Below, piece by piece: positions 1 through 11,700 of a stretch of DNA of 64,000 nucleotides (positions within the stretch are counted from its first letter, which is position 1; every line of letters begins with the position of its first letter). The stretch comes from Ottelia alismoides. Taxonomy: Eukaryota > Streptophyta > Magnoliopsida > Alismatales > Hydrocharitaceae. Location of the stretch: assembly GCA_037367405.1 (NCBI GenBank), contig JAZKJV010008264.1:310001-374000 (forward strand). Direction: 5' to 3'. A model generated the notes under the pieces. It saw only the letters and a list, made by a program, of their open reading frames with translations. It did no database searches and was not told the origin of the DNA. The position numbers and the translations under genes are program-made.

Positions 1-1714
1 TATTATTCTACAAAAATAATTCACAATTATTTTGTAGACATTGCAATCTTGCCATTAAAAATTTGTGAATCACATTCACAACCCAAAATAAAATGTAAAT
101 TACATTTTTCAATTTAATGTTCAATGTGAATCCAATTCACATCAACATTTAATTAATAAATGTAAATTACAAACATCTCTCTCTTATTTATTGTAAATCA
201 TATTTATAATATATATGACTAATATGGATATTGCTATCCACATTATTCATATCCATGATAATTAAATCACACTTAATCATCTTGGATCTCTATTCTCTTG
301 TGTTCAAATAATATGAATCATATTCACATTATTTACATCTTTGATAATCAAATCACATTTAATTATCTAAGATAGTTCTCTTTATAATATGAATCAAATT
401 CATATTAATCATGATAATTAAATCGCATTTAATTATCCATTTTCTCAATGCTCGGATACATAAATCAACAATAGAATTATCCATGAACTCCTTCAAGGAC
501 AATGCGCTTTCTCCGCAGATACTTGGAGATAAAGACAGGGCGATTGTATTGTTCCACGTATAGTGACATGGATATTGAGATCGTATCTCAAATCCAGATC
601 GCGGGCCTCCCATAGATGCTTGATTAAATCAAGACCGTAAATGTAATCTTCTCATTGTATCTGAATCACATTCAGATCAATGTCCAACACTTGGACCAAG
701 ATCAGATCACTTCTCTACTGAGAGGAGTCACTAAAATCCAGACCCGTTTCATCACTCCCTATGAATGGAAGCATCATGGTTATACAATCGTTTATGATCA
801 CATCACCCTCAGGTATTCCCAATACCTGTACATCCTGCATACTGGAAGACTCAGACTAAACCCGAAGTATTGGATCAACTTTATACTGTCTACTTCATGG
901 TTTTATCAGTAAGTTTCTTATTCGATCATTGGGAGTCGGTATCGATCATATACTTTCCAAAGCATATATCATACCTAGGTCTTGATCATATACTTTCCAA
1001 AAGTATATATCAAACCTACAAATTCAGTCAAGCTTCCAAAGCGAGACGACCGTGCGCACGGAATTTGATTCTTCCCATATCTCATGAGTGAGCTCATGTC
1101 TTCCGGTTCAGTAACTGAACCTGTATGATCCCTTTGAGAGATCGTATTACTCATATGCCCTTACATGCACCAGCGCGTCGGTGTATAGACCTTGATTAGG
1201 TCATCAACCTATTGGTCTGCCAAATGTACATACTCAGACATATAGTAACACATCTGTCTCCGGTCAGAGGATGCGTGCCTATATCATGACAGCATATGAT
1301 ATAGGACTTCGGTTATCTCAATCTCGTTAAGTCAACTCTTTGACCTAACTAATCTGACACCTCCGAATCTCTATTCCTATGCAGAGGACCTGCATCAAGA
1401 GGTCGGTCAGATATCAGCCTTTAAAGATAAGGATTGCCATCTCCTACTCTGGCTGGAGATCATCTCTTAACGATCATTTGACGGTTCTCGATGAGTCCTC
1501 AATCTAACTCATTAGATATTCATCTAAGCACCAGCCTCTATGATTCAATAATTGAATCAACAGCTGTATGATCATTAAGATGGCCATGGTACATAACCCT
1601 AATTGTACTAAGAGACCTATTATGCAAATTATGTACTCTTTATTTCAGTTTTAAGGAGTGAATTGCAATAACATTTATTGCATAATGGCTCGCCGTGGGC
1701 TCGCATGTCCAACA
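1..1714 (-). repeat. Copia-A 3' LTR, cut by the window edge
   Basis: This stretch repeats 26464-28181 base for base apart from at least twenty substitutions and small indels that I could spot. On the minus strand it starts with TGTTGGACATG at 1714 and runs off the left end of the window. A purine-rich tract lies immediately upstream in element orientation (1715-1731), which marks it as the 3' LTR. About 0.9 kb of the LTR must lie outside the window, judging from the complete partner copy at 25561-28181. Confidence 0.9.
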
Positions 1715-1731
1715 ATCTCCCACTAGCCCAA
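1715..1731 (-). promoter_or_regulatory. Polypurine tract of copia-A
   Basis: Read on the minus strand the bases next to the LTR are GGGCTAGTGGGAGAT followed by TGTTGGA. This is the usual Copia arrangement, in which plus-strand DNA synthesis is primed from an RNase H-resistant purine run next to the 3' LTR. Confidence 0.85.
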
Positions 1732-2511
1732 AGAGCCATTGATGGGCTAATCATTTAAACCCACACTCATGTGACAATCATAGGCTATTTAGAAAATAGC
1801 TAGGTAAGCTGATCAGTCACTCTGTTCCCGCGAGACTATGCCAAGTCCTTTTACGGCACTTACATATCCCCAGTAACAGTGCTCGCATCTAATACGATTG
1901 TTGCATCTCATGCAACCAATACTCAACCTTGTTAAAGTTATTGTAGTGTTCTTGACACTATAGCTTAATAATTGTTATAACCAGTATTTCCATAATCCTT
2001 ATAAATATACCCTTATTCATGAAGATCTCTATCTCCAAAGGTATCTAGGGTTAAGACCCTTATAGATCACTACCTACAAGGTCTTAAACTTTTGAAGATA
2101 AGACTTTGAGATCACTATCTCAAAAATCTCCTCATCTATGAAGATTTTGTTATTACTGCAATCAAGTGTTTTATCTCTACAGTAGGATTAGTAACAGTTT
2201 ACTACTCCCACTGCATGACAGACATCTGGTATTTGTACACTCTAGCATACACTCAGCTTCTCGTAACTAATGCACAAGTGCAAGTAGTTGTAGCATTTAC
2301 TTCCTCAACTCTTTGAGGTGCTATCCCTTAAGATAGGTCAGTACCATATCTTAAGGGTTAGAAGCCTTTCTTGGAATTTCTATGAACAGAATATGTCCAA
2401 GGTGTACTACAAATGTGACAGTCCAATTATCCTCTTCTCTTGGCTTCTGAACAACTTCATAACTAAGATCTAAGAGGTATCTTTGAAATCATATTTCAAG
2501 ATATGGAATAG
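1732..2511 (-). mobile_element. Copia-A internal region, 3' portion
   Basis: This stretch lies between the copia-A polypurine tract and the Athila-1 insertion point. It has no open frame of useful length. By position it should hold the RNase H end of pol and the 3' untranslated region, but I cannot recognise a domain, so the coding part is degenerate. It continues at 21014 once Athila-1 is removed. Confidence 0.7.
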
Positions 2512-2516
2512 CCAGT
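2512..2516. repeat. Target-site duplication of Athila-1 (left copy)
   Basis: CCAGT here matches CCAGT at 21009-21013, directly outside the two ends of Athila-1. A 5-bp duplication is standard for Ty3/gypsy integrases. A single T (2517) separates this copy from the canonical TG terminus at 2518. Confidence 0.85.
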
Positions 2517-2517
2517 T

Positions 2518-5500
2518 GATTAAGCCGAAATCGAGCGCGGTCGTATTGACTCACAAGGCGAGTCAACAGTCGGTGTGTTGACCACACTAAATCCGGACTA
2601 AATCAACAATTAACCCACACTAAGATCAATAAATGAGAAACAATGTGGAGTTAAAATTTATTTTTAACTCTGCACAAATGATGTAAATGGGCAAGTATGC
2701 AGAGAGTTCGAACACAGGGAGCAAACAGTGAAGTCCTAGCAAAAATGCTAAAATGTGTGAGTGTGTGAAGTGTCTACACTAAGCAAGCAAGTCAATCAAA
2801 TTTTTGTGGGTTTTTAATTTTTAATTTTTTTTCTTTTTTTTTTAAATTTAAATTTTTAATTTTGTATTTTGATTTTTGATTTTCTGATTTTTATATTTTA
2901 TATTTTATATATTTTTTTTTCTTTTTCAATATTGGAAAGTAAAGGTAATATAAGACAAGGCAAAGTGAAATACTTATAAAAATGCACAAAAATACTCAAA
3001 AATTCAGAAAATAAATGTTTTTGGTATTTTTAAGGTTTTTTACTGTTTTTATGATTTTTGGGGATTTTTCAAGATGTTTTTGGTATTTTTAAAGTCTGAA
3101 ATAAGGGAAAACAGTGAGAATAGGGCTGGCTGTGAGTAAAATGTACTTTAAAAATATCAACCAGTACTCAAAATAATTCACACTATTTTTCTAATAAAGA
3201 GAATAAAATAAGTGACAAACAGAAGCTGAGTTTGTATTTTTTGGATTTTTCTACTATTTTATGTATTTTTTTTGAAGTTTTTGAGTGTTTTTCAATTTTT
3301 AGTGTTTTTCTTTTGAAATTTTTAATGATTTTTGGACTGACTCTAAAATAAGGTAAAATAGACACTATGTAATTTTTTTAGAATTTTTAGAGGTGTTTTG
3401 ATATTTTTTTGGTATTTTCTAAGGTAGACAGTACACAAAAAGGATGTTTTTGATTTTTAATAAATATGAAAATAAAATAAAATCAAAAACTAATTATTTG
3501 GCGTGAAAGTACAACTATCCAGAAACTTAAGTCCATTTTTGTGGAATTTTTGGGCTATTAGAGATGCCTTAAATGAATAGATCAAGCAAGCACAATTTCA
3601 AGGCCTGGCAGGGACATATACGCAAATAGATAAAACAATAAGGGCACGCTTGCAAAATTTCCACGAAATTTAGAACTACTTAAAGATGGTCAAGTACTGA
3701 ATACAAAAGCAAAATACTCGAGGGGTTTCTCCTGCAAAAATGCCAAGTTACATGCGTCAAGCACGTGACAGGCAGGGACGAAACCTCAATATCCAAATTG
3801 TTCGGGGGCGATTTTGCAAATATTACAAAAATATGAAACAACAGTTGAAAGTTTATAAACTAATAAGTAATAACAAAAAGGCGCTGGGTTAAGAACGCAA
3901 AATACCCAGCGGCGGGGGCGCATCCAACGGCTAGGCGCGCGTCACTTAAGACACGTGTCAACGCGAGGAGCCGCGATACCTCTTCGCATCTGGACGGCCC
4001 AGATTAGATGGCGAGACTCGATCGACCGGCTGGTCGTGGAATAGATCCAAGGGCTGCTGTAGCTCGCGAAGAACACGAGGGATCCGACGGTTCTGGAGTG
4101 TCGAGGACGAACGCGCGAAGAACAGCCTCCGGGGTGACTTTGATCCTCAAAATCTCGAGCTCCAGAGCGTCGTCTACCCCTCCGGTGGCACCAATGACCC
4201 CCTGGGAGTCTTCCGGATTCGACGACGCCCCCAAAATGGCCAGGACGTGGCCGGAGCGTCGTTGCGTGCCCAGCGGAGGAAGGTGGCTTCCCAGGTGGTG
4301 ATGCCTGCTTCAAAACGAACCCAGGAGGGGTTCTGGGGGTCCTGAACCTGCACAAAAAAGGTGATATGGTCGGGGGTAAAGTGCCCCGACCACGTAGCGG
4401 AGCGGAACGGAGGTGTGGCTAGGCGGAGAACGTGGAACTGGAGGTGGCCGGAGTTACTCCGGCGACCAATCGATTGAACGAATCGATGGCCAAAACGAAG
4501 AATGAAAGGATCGTGATAAAGCTTCGAGTGAACAGGAGCGAAATGCGACCAAACTATGAGAAATCTAAGCTGCCTCAAGCCCCTGGAAGGCGAGGGAGAA
4601 GTTACCTCGACGGCGATATCACCGGAGGTAGGAGGGACGCCCGGACCTTCCCCCGATCGGCTCAGAGGGTGCGAGCAAGGCACTGTCACCACCAGCTCGC
4701 CGAAGGCCCAGAGAAACGGCGGGTTTAGGTCAAAAAATGGGGTCCAAATCTTTGAATCAGGTCAAGGGTAGGCTTTTAAAGGGTTGACGAACAGGGCCTC
4801 TTGATCGAGGAAGAACAGACGAATCGCTCGCTCTTGGCTCGAGATAATCACTAGGCGTGATAGCTGGATCATGGAGGAGCAATGTTGCAGAAGGGTGCGT
4901 GCCCAAACGGTGAAAGATTCGTCCGCGAAAAATCCAAGAACAAGGGCGCTCGCAACAGCCCATCAGACAAAGGCCTGGGGTCAAGGAGTTGACCCCCGAT
5001 CAACGGATGGCGTGGCCTGATTGGGCCACGTCATCCGCAAAAAGACAAAAGTTAAATGCACATATTGTAAATTAAATTAAAAATAGTAGATGATTTAATT
5101 AATTTTAGGTTATTTAATAAAAAATATTCAAAATTTTATGTAGTATTTTATTCTGATTTTTATTTATTTTTATGATGTAGATTTTTACAAAGTACCTTTT
5201 TAACCCTATATAGGTATAATACCTATGTGTTTTGATATTTTATTTTATTTTATGTATTTTTAATTTTATTACTTTTGTTTATAATTTTGTAAAATTACAA
5301 CATACTTTTATATACATAAGTATATTTTCATTTTATCTTTCTAATATGTTTTATACATTAAATAAAATCAAAGTATAAAAAGTATAGGTATAATTATAGG
5401 TATAGTACCTGTATACCCTGTATATGTGTGTATTTTATTTTGAGTTTTCTTTTTACTTTTATTCTGATTTTAATGTGTACATTTATTAGAAGTAATATTT

Positions 5501-6201
5501 ACAATGTTATAAAAATATAAAATTATAAAAATAATGAATAAAGAATAAGTTGAATATTTTAATCTGTACAAGGTACAATGTGGGTCCAAAACTCAACTTT
5601 CAGACCGTAGCTCCGCCAAATGCGAAACCACCACCATTGGATAGATTATTTTCTTCTATATACAATTAAAGGTGAGTACGCTGCATTTGGAGTTTTTATT
5701 TGTGAGATACGGGCCTGGGAAGTTGGCATTCTGGATTTTTATTCAGACCATAACTTTTTATCTGTACATTATTTTTCTGTGAAATCAATTTTGTATTTTT
5801 CTTTATAAAATTATCTACAACTTTCATGTACAAAGTTTCTTTATTTGATGTACAAAAAGTGGAACCAAAAATAGGTCCCAAAATGAATAAAGAATGAATA
5901 GATTGTATAGGTTTTTACACTGTATTTCTGACCTTATCTCCCCCTACTTTATTCCTTGTCGACCTATTCATCAAGATGCCTAGGTCTCGGGGGTTTTGGG
6001 TCATAAAATATTTTCAATATTTTATTCTTTTTCTTTTCTTTATTTATTCTATAATTTTGGCCTTAATTACAGTGATTTATACACAATCTGAATGCACATG
6101 CATGGATGCTAAGATTATGGTTTTAATGCTATTTACAGGCATTTGCTAGGGTTTTTGGTGCCAAAATGATAGAATAAAGATGATGAAATGTGGCTTCATC
6201 A
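2518..6201 (-). repeat. Athila-1 3' LTR (3684 bp)
   Basis: This repeats 17325-21008 at a constant offset of 14807 with no indel seen. The ends on the plus strand are TGATTAAGCC and GGCTTCATCA, giving the short inverted termini TG...CA. A GC-rich block (about 3880-5040) sits between AT-rich, T-run-rich flanks. Open frames inside that block (for example 4174-4692 on the minus strand) recur in both LTRs, have no recognisable domain and are best taken as chance frames in GC-rich DNA. Confidence 0.95.
5004..5037. repeat. GC-rich inverted repeat inside the Athila-1 LTR
   Basis: The 14-base arms at 5004-5017 and 5024-5037 pair with one G.T mismatch around a 6-base loop. The same structure lies at 19811-19844 in the other LTR. 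It marks the right-hand edge of the GC-rich block. Its function is unknown; a terminator or processing signal of the element RNA is one guess. Confidence 0.6.
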
Positions 6202-6216
6202 TCCCCCTATACTTTA
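6202..6216 (-). promoter_or_regulatory. Polypurine tract of Athila-1
   Basis: On the minus strand the sequence reads GTAAAGTATAGGGGGA directly before the 3' LTR start TGATGAAGCC. Its core AAGTATAGGGGG recurs four times upstream in the stem-loop array at 8213-8568. A perfect 8-bp stem with a 3-base loop (6219-6237) lies just upstream in element orientation. Confidence 0.9.
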
Positions 6217-8173
6217 CCTTTGCTAGTCCCTAGCAAACACATATGCAATATGTGCAGAAAGAAAAAGAAAGAAAAGAAAAAGAAGAAAATTGGATTTTAT
6301 TTGATTATCAAACTTGTCTTCGCAAAATCAAAGTTTGGAGCTTAAGTCGGACCCTTGGGGATTTTAGTGCGGTCGGAACCTTAATGAGAACTAAATTTGA
6401 AATCCAACAGTCCTTGAGTATCCCAAAACTCTGTCCAAGTCTCCTCAATAGCCAGGTCAGAAATATCTCAACTCATACGCAAACTCTTATGACTATGAAT
6501 CTGACCTGTACAGTGTAAGTGATATGTAGCTCCCCACCTCAGGAGTAGCAAAGAAACAACCTCCCCCAACCTGGTAACTCTAATGCCTCAGTCTAGCAAC
6601 TCTTTCCTCGAGAAGCGGGGTATTCCCTTCTAAGTTCAAGTGCAACCGGCTCAAGAAGAGGGGGAAGAAGTATAGACTTTTGGAAGTTCAGCCAGTGTAG
6701 CTGAGTCTCCCGCTGCTAGCTTCATGAGATGTAACATGGATACCATAAGCTTTTGCTTTATTGAACTATATACATACTTCGGTGGGATTATTAAATTTTC
6801 AATCCGACCCACCACTTTTTTTGGAGTTCTTTTTGCATTTTTTTTTTGTTTTTTTTGTTTTTTTTTTTTCAATTGCATCTGTACAACATATCTACATGGG
6901 CAGCATATACAAGAAATTTTCCTCTTGAGCCAGTAGACTATCCCTCTTTTGAAGCTTTATTGCAACCCACGGCTTCTGTCTTTAGACTTCCTCACCACTA
7001 GACCAAGTTGAGGTGCACTTCCTTCACTATAAGAAGAAGAGAGGTTCCGCCTAGAAGTACTACCCTCATATGCTACCCCAAGCCAAAGGAAACTGCCTCC
7101 TCACCACCTCATCCGTGGAGAGCTATGTGAAAGTGCAGGTGTCCAAGTTAGGTCATTATCAACAAGAGTCGTGCGTGTGCTCCGAAATACTCTACTTAGG
7201 CCGTCAAGAATCCATTGAACCAAGTCACGTGATCCTCAAAGAATTAAGTCAACTAGACCTGAAGTACCTCAAACCCAGTTCCTATAAAGTTCCTGTTATT
7301 AGGTAGATTTTAAGGTCCAATCAAGCTCCAATCTCCGGATTTTACTTAGACTTGTTCAACTATTAAACTCAATCCGAAAAATGCGAATGCTATGCAATGC
7401 AATGCAATGCAGAAAATATTTTTGTGATGCAATTTTCAAAGATTTTGAACTTTTTATGGATTTTTGAAAACATGATGATGATGCATGTGCATTTTTTTGT
7501 ATTTTTCAAAAAGATTTTTCAAATGTTTTTGGATTTTAATTTTGCAAATGTTTTTGGGAATTTTCGAAAATAAAAAGATTTTGGCTGAAAAACAAGGTGA
7601 AAACTATGTACACGGGAGTGCTTCTTATATATACAAGAAGTGGATTTTAAGAATTTACAAGGGTAAGTGGTCAATTTTATACATATATATATAGTGGATT
7701 TTGGTGTGATGTGAATATTCCTCAAACTTATTTGACACAAGCTTTTCACACAATTTTTGAAAACTATAGTCCAAAATAATTTTTACAAACATTTTACACA
7801 CATTTGAAAATCATTTTGCAAAGGCTTTCAAAACAGTATATATAGGTTTTTCAAATCATTTTTGCAACCATTTTTCAAACCATTTGCAAATCATTTTTCA
7901 AACATTTTATTTCACACAAAGAAAAGGAAATTTTGCAAAACACACATTTTTACAAAGGTTGAAAACGTGTAACAAAATATTTTCAAAATAGTTTTCAATA
8001 AATGTTCACAAAGATTTTCGAACTATTTTTCAAACATTTTGCAAAAAACATTTTCACCTGATTTATTAATCAGTAAATACAAAAAGAATATGAGGAATAA
8101 TCACATCTTTTTATTAAGAATTTTTAATGAATTTTAAAGAATTATTAGCCATATTTATTAAGAAAATACGAAA
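6217..8173 (-). other. Athila-1 non-coding tail between pol and the 3' LTR
   Basis: No env-like frame is present where Athila elements often carry one. The longest minus-strand frames are under 90 codons and show no signal peptide plus membrane-anchor pattern. Around 6240-6300 and 6830-6880 there are A- or T-rich runs. From about 7740 to 8060 the sequence is a loose repetition of CAAATCATTTTTCAAAC-like words. Confidence 0.75.
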
Positions 8174-8592
8174 GTACGAGTTATGGCTAAAGTATATACG
8201 TAGTATATACGACCCCCCTATACTTAGCTTGAGCTATGTCCTCATAGATCGGAGAGAAAAGAGAAGACATAACTCGTACTAAGTATAGACAAGTCTAAAG
8301 AATGAATGGATGAATCAATGAATCAGAAGTTGACCGTCCCCCCTATACTTAGGATCGAATAATCCTAAGTATAGCAGACTATTCACAAAGCAGGGAGGGT
8401 CAAGGGTGGGAATGGACAGATCGTACTCAGATTGTCTCCCCCTATACTTAGGGTAAAATATCCCTAAGTATAGACAAGAAGAGGAGACAATGGAGAGGAC
8501 CGAAAAGAATAGAAAAACTCGGGGTGCCAACCCCCCTATACTTAGGACAAAGTACGTCCTAAGTATGGAAAACTGTCTACAAGGGCGGCACC
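8174..8592 (-). repeat. Array of four stem-loops carrying PPT-like cores
   Basis: Four units share the palindrome CTATACTTAG/CTAAGTATAG and each is flanked by 5-6 C on the plus strand. Unit 1 has arms at 8218-8227 and 8279-8288 inside an outer 12-bp stem (8174-8185 with 8268-8279; the arms touch at base 8279). Unit 2 has arms at 8343-8355 and 8362-8374, 13 bp perfect with a 6-base loop. Unit 3 has arms at 8442-8453 and 8462-8473, 12 bp, with an outer 9-bp stem 8431-8439/8483-8491. Unit 4 has arms at 8536-8548 and 8556-8568 with one mismatch, and an outer 6-bp stem 8523-8528/8587-8592. In the element RNA each 3' arm reads into AAGTATAGGGGG, like the true PPT. Confidence 0.85.
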
Positions 8593-8755
8593 TTTTTGAT
8601 AGATACAGAAAATAGAAAAGGAAAAGAAGAAAAGAAGAAAAGAAGAAAATAAATCAGCAGACAATAGAGTGATATAAACAGATGGATCTGTACAGCGGAA
8701 AAGAGCATTGATCACCATGTATGAGATGTAGATGATGAGAGTCAAAAGACACATC

Positions 8756-11700
8756 TCATACCAGAAGAATGGGGGCAACGTTAATGGTCGGTGGATCATG
8801 ATCAAGATATAGTTTCAAGCGTTGACCATTGACGCGGAAGGTAGCGGAAGATGACGGTTCGGATATGTCGATGCTGCCATTGTCATGTACCTTCCTGACC
8901 ACATACGGTCCTTTCCACTTGCTCTGCAATTTCCCTGGAAATAACTTCAGCCTGGAATCGAACAACCATACTCTCTGATCTGGCTCAAACTGTTTATGGC
9001 TGATATGCGAATCATGCCATGTCTTCACTTTCTCTTTGTACTGTAGGCTGTTGGAGAAGGCTGTATCTCTCAACTCCTCCAGGGCTGCCAATTCAGCTCT
9101 TCTTTGGTCTCCTATACTTTCTGGATCTAGAAGCAACTCAGTAACTGCCCAAAAAGATTTGTGCTTGATCTCCACTGGCAAATGGCACGGCTTGCCATAA
9201 ACGAGACGAAAGGGAGATGTCCCTAATGGATTCTTGAAAGATGTCCGATAGGCCCACAGGACCGAGTCCAAAAGTTGCGACCAATCTTTTCGGTCTGGGC
9301 GGACAACTTTCTGCAAGATAGTCTTTATCTCCCTGTTCGATACTTCAGCAAGACCATTAGTCTGAGGGTGATAAGGAGTGGCAACCCGATGGTCAATACC
9401 GAACTCGTCTGCAAGGGCCCTGACTTTGTCATTGATGAAATGAGACCCCCCGTCAGAAATCAAAACTCTAGGTACCCCGAACCGTGAAATGATATTTTTC
9501 CTCAAAAATTTGCAAACGGTTTTAGCATCTGCGGCTCGGGCGGGGATGGCCTCAACCCATCGGCTGACATAGTCTACAGCGAGCAAAATATGCTCGAATC
9601 CCTGACTCTTAGGAAATGGGCCCATGAAATCAATTCCCCATGCATCAAAAACCTCACAGAAGTGAATGGGTTGCATGGGCATCATGTCTCTCTGTCCGCA
9701 GGTTCCCATTTTCTGACAGTCAGTACATCCCTTCACGAACTCATCAGAATCCTTGAAGAGAGTAGGCCACCATAGGCCGGATTGAAGCACCTTTTGTGCT
9801 GTCCTTTTTCCAGAATGATGTCCTCCTGCCTCAAACTTGTGGCAGTATGTGAGGACGCTATGCTGCTCTTCTTGAGGAATGCACCTCCTCCAGATACTGT
9901 CCCCTCCTTCATGATAAAGGACGGGATCCTCCCAATGATAAAACTTGGCCTTAGCTAGGAAGGTCTCAAGTTTCTGCCTGGGCCAACCCTGAGGGACTGT
10001 CTTGGCAACAAGATAGTTTACAAAGTCGGCATACCATGGGAGTGAGGTGACAGCTAAGATCGCCTCATCTGGAAATGTCTCTGAGATAGGTGCGCTGGGC
10101 TCAGATTCCTCAAGATTCTCCAACCTGGAGAGATGATCCGCCACCACATTCTTGATTCCAGGCTTATCCTTAATTTCAATATCAAATTCCTGGAGTAGAA
10201 GGATCCATCTGGTTAGACGTGCTTTGGCATCCTTCTTAGCCATTAAGTACCTGATGGCGGTATGGTCGGTGTAAATGGTCACTCTAGATCCGAGAATGTA
10301 AGATCGATACTTATCAAGAGCGAAGACTACGGCCAGCATCTCTTTCTCAGTTACAGTGTAATTCCGCTGCGCGGCATCCAAAGTCCGGCTGGCGTAGTGA
10401 ATGGCAAAGGGTAAACCATCCCTCCTCTGTCCGAGCACAGCCCCAACGGCAAAATCTGAAGCATCCGTCATGATCTCGAATGGGAGAGACCAATCGGGTG
10501 GCTGAAGGACAGGAGCTGAAACAACCATATTTTTGAGAGTCTCAAATGATTCAAGACACTTATTATTGACAATAAACTCGGTGTCTTTGGTCAGTAAGTC
10601 AGTTAACGGTCGGGCAATTCGACTGAAGTCCTGAATAAACCGTCGGTAGAAACCGACATGCCCCAGAAAAGACCGTAACTGACGCAGATTGGACGGTGGA
10701 TTGAGTTTTCTGATGATGTCCACCTTAGCCGGATCGACCTCCATGCCCCTGTTGGAGACGATATGACCAAGGACCGTCCCTTGAGTCATCATGAAATGAC
10801 TCTTCTCCCAGGATAAGACAAGATTGACCTCTATGCAGCGCTTCAGCACACGGTCTAGGCAGTCAAGACAAGCATCAAACCCGTCGCCATAGACCGAGAA
10901 GTCATCCATGAAGACCTCTAAACAGTCACCCACCATGTCCGAGAAGATGGACAACATGCACCTTTGGAATGTCGCCGGAGCGTTACATAGACCAAAGGGC
11001 ATCCGTCTGAAAGCATAGGTCCCAAACGGACAGGTGAATGTCGTTTTCTCCTGGTCTTCGGGCGCAATGGCCACTTGATTATATCCAGAGTACCCATCGA
11101 GGAAACAGTAATGGCTCTTCCCAGCTAACCGCTCGATAATCTGATCAATAAATGGTAGCGGGAAGTGATCCTTCTTGGTGGCCTCATTCAATCGTCTGTA
11201 GTCCACACAGACCCTCCAAGAAGTTGGTACTCTGGTAGCGATCTCCTCTCCGGACTCATTGATAACTGTAGTGATACCCGTCTTCTTGGGTACCACATGG
11301 AGTGGACTAACCCATTTGGAGTCGGAGATGGGATAGATGAAATCAGCGCTCCACCACTTGGAAATTTCTTTCATGACTACGTCTCGAAGATTCGGGTTCA
11401 GCCGTCGTTGGAACTCACGCGACGGCTTAGCGTTATCTTCAAGATAGATGTGGTGGGAGCACAGCTTCGGGCTCAGCCCCTGGAGATCAGCTATATTCCA
11501 ACCGATTGCCTTGCGGTTTCTTTCAAGAACCTCCATCAGACGAGATTCTTGTTCTCCAGTCAAATCTGCTGAGATGATGACTGGGTGCATTTCTGGCTCT
11601 CCAGCAAGGAATCTGTACTTCATAGACTGCGGCAGAGGTTTTCTTTCAGGACAACTGGGAGGTGGCAGATCTGGCTTCTGATAAGTCTGTGTAAACGCAA

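Noticed and set aside
4008..4728. Overlapping plus and minus frames of 97-172 codons in the LTR (also at 18815-19535)
   Set aside because: They occur in a GC-rich LTR block, overlap in several frames and show no domain. Repetition is explained by the LTR being present twice.
8340..8570. CRISPR-like array
   Set aside because: The repeats are palindromic and irregularly spaced, lie in a plant retrotransposon and match its PPT.
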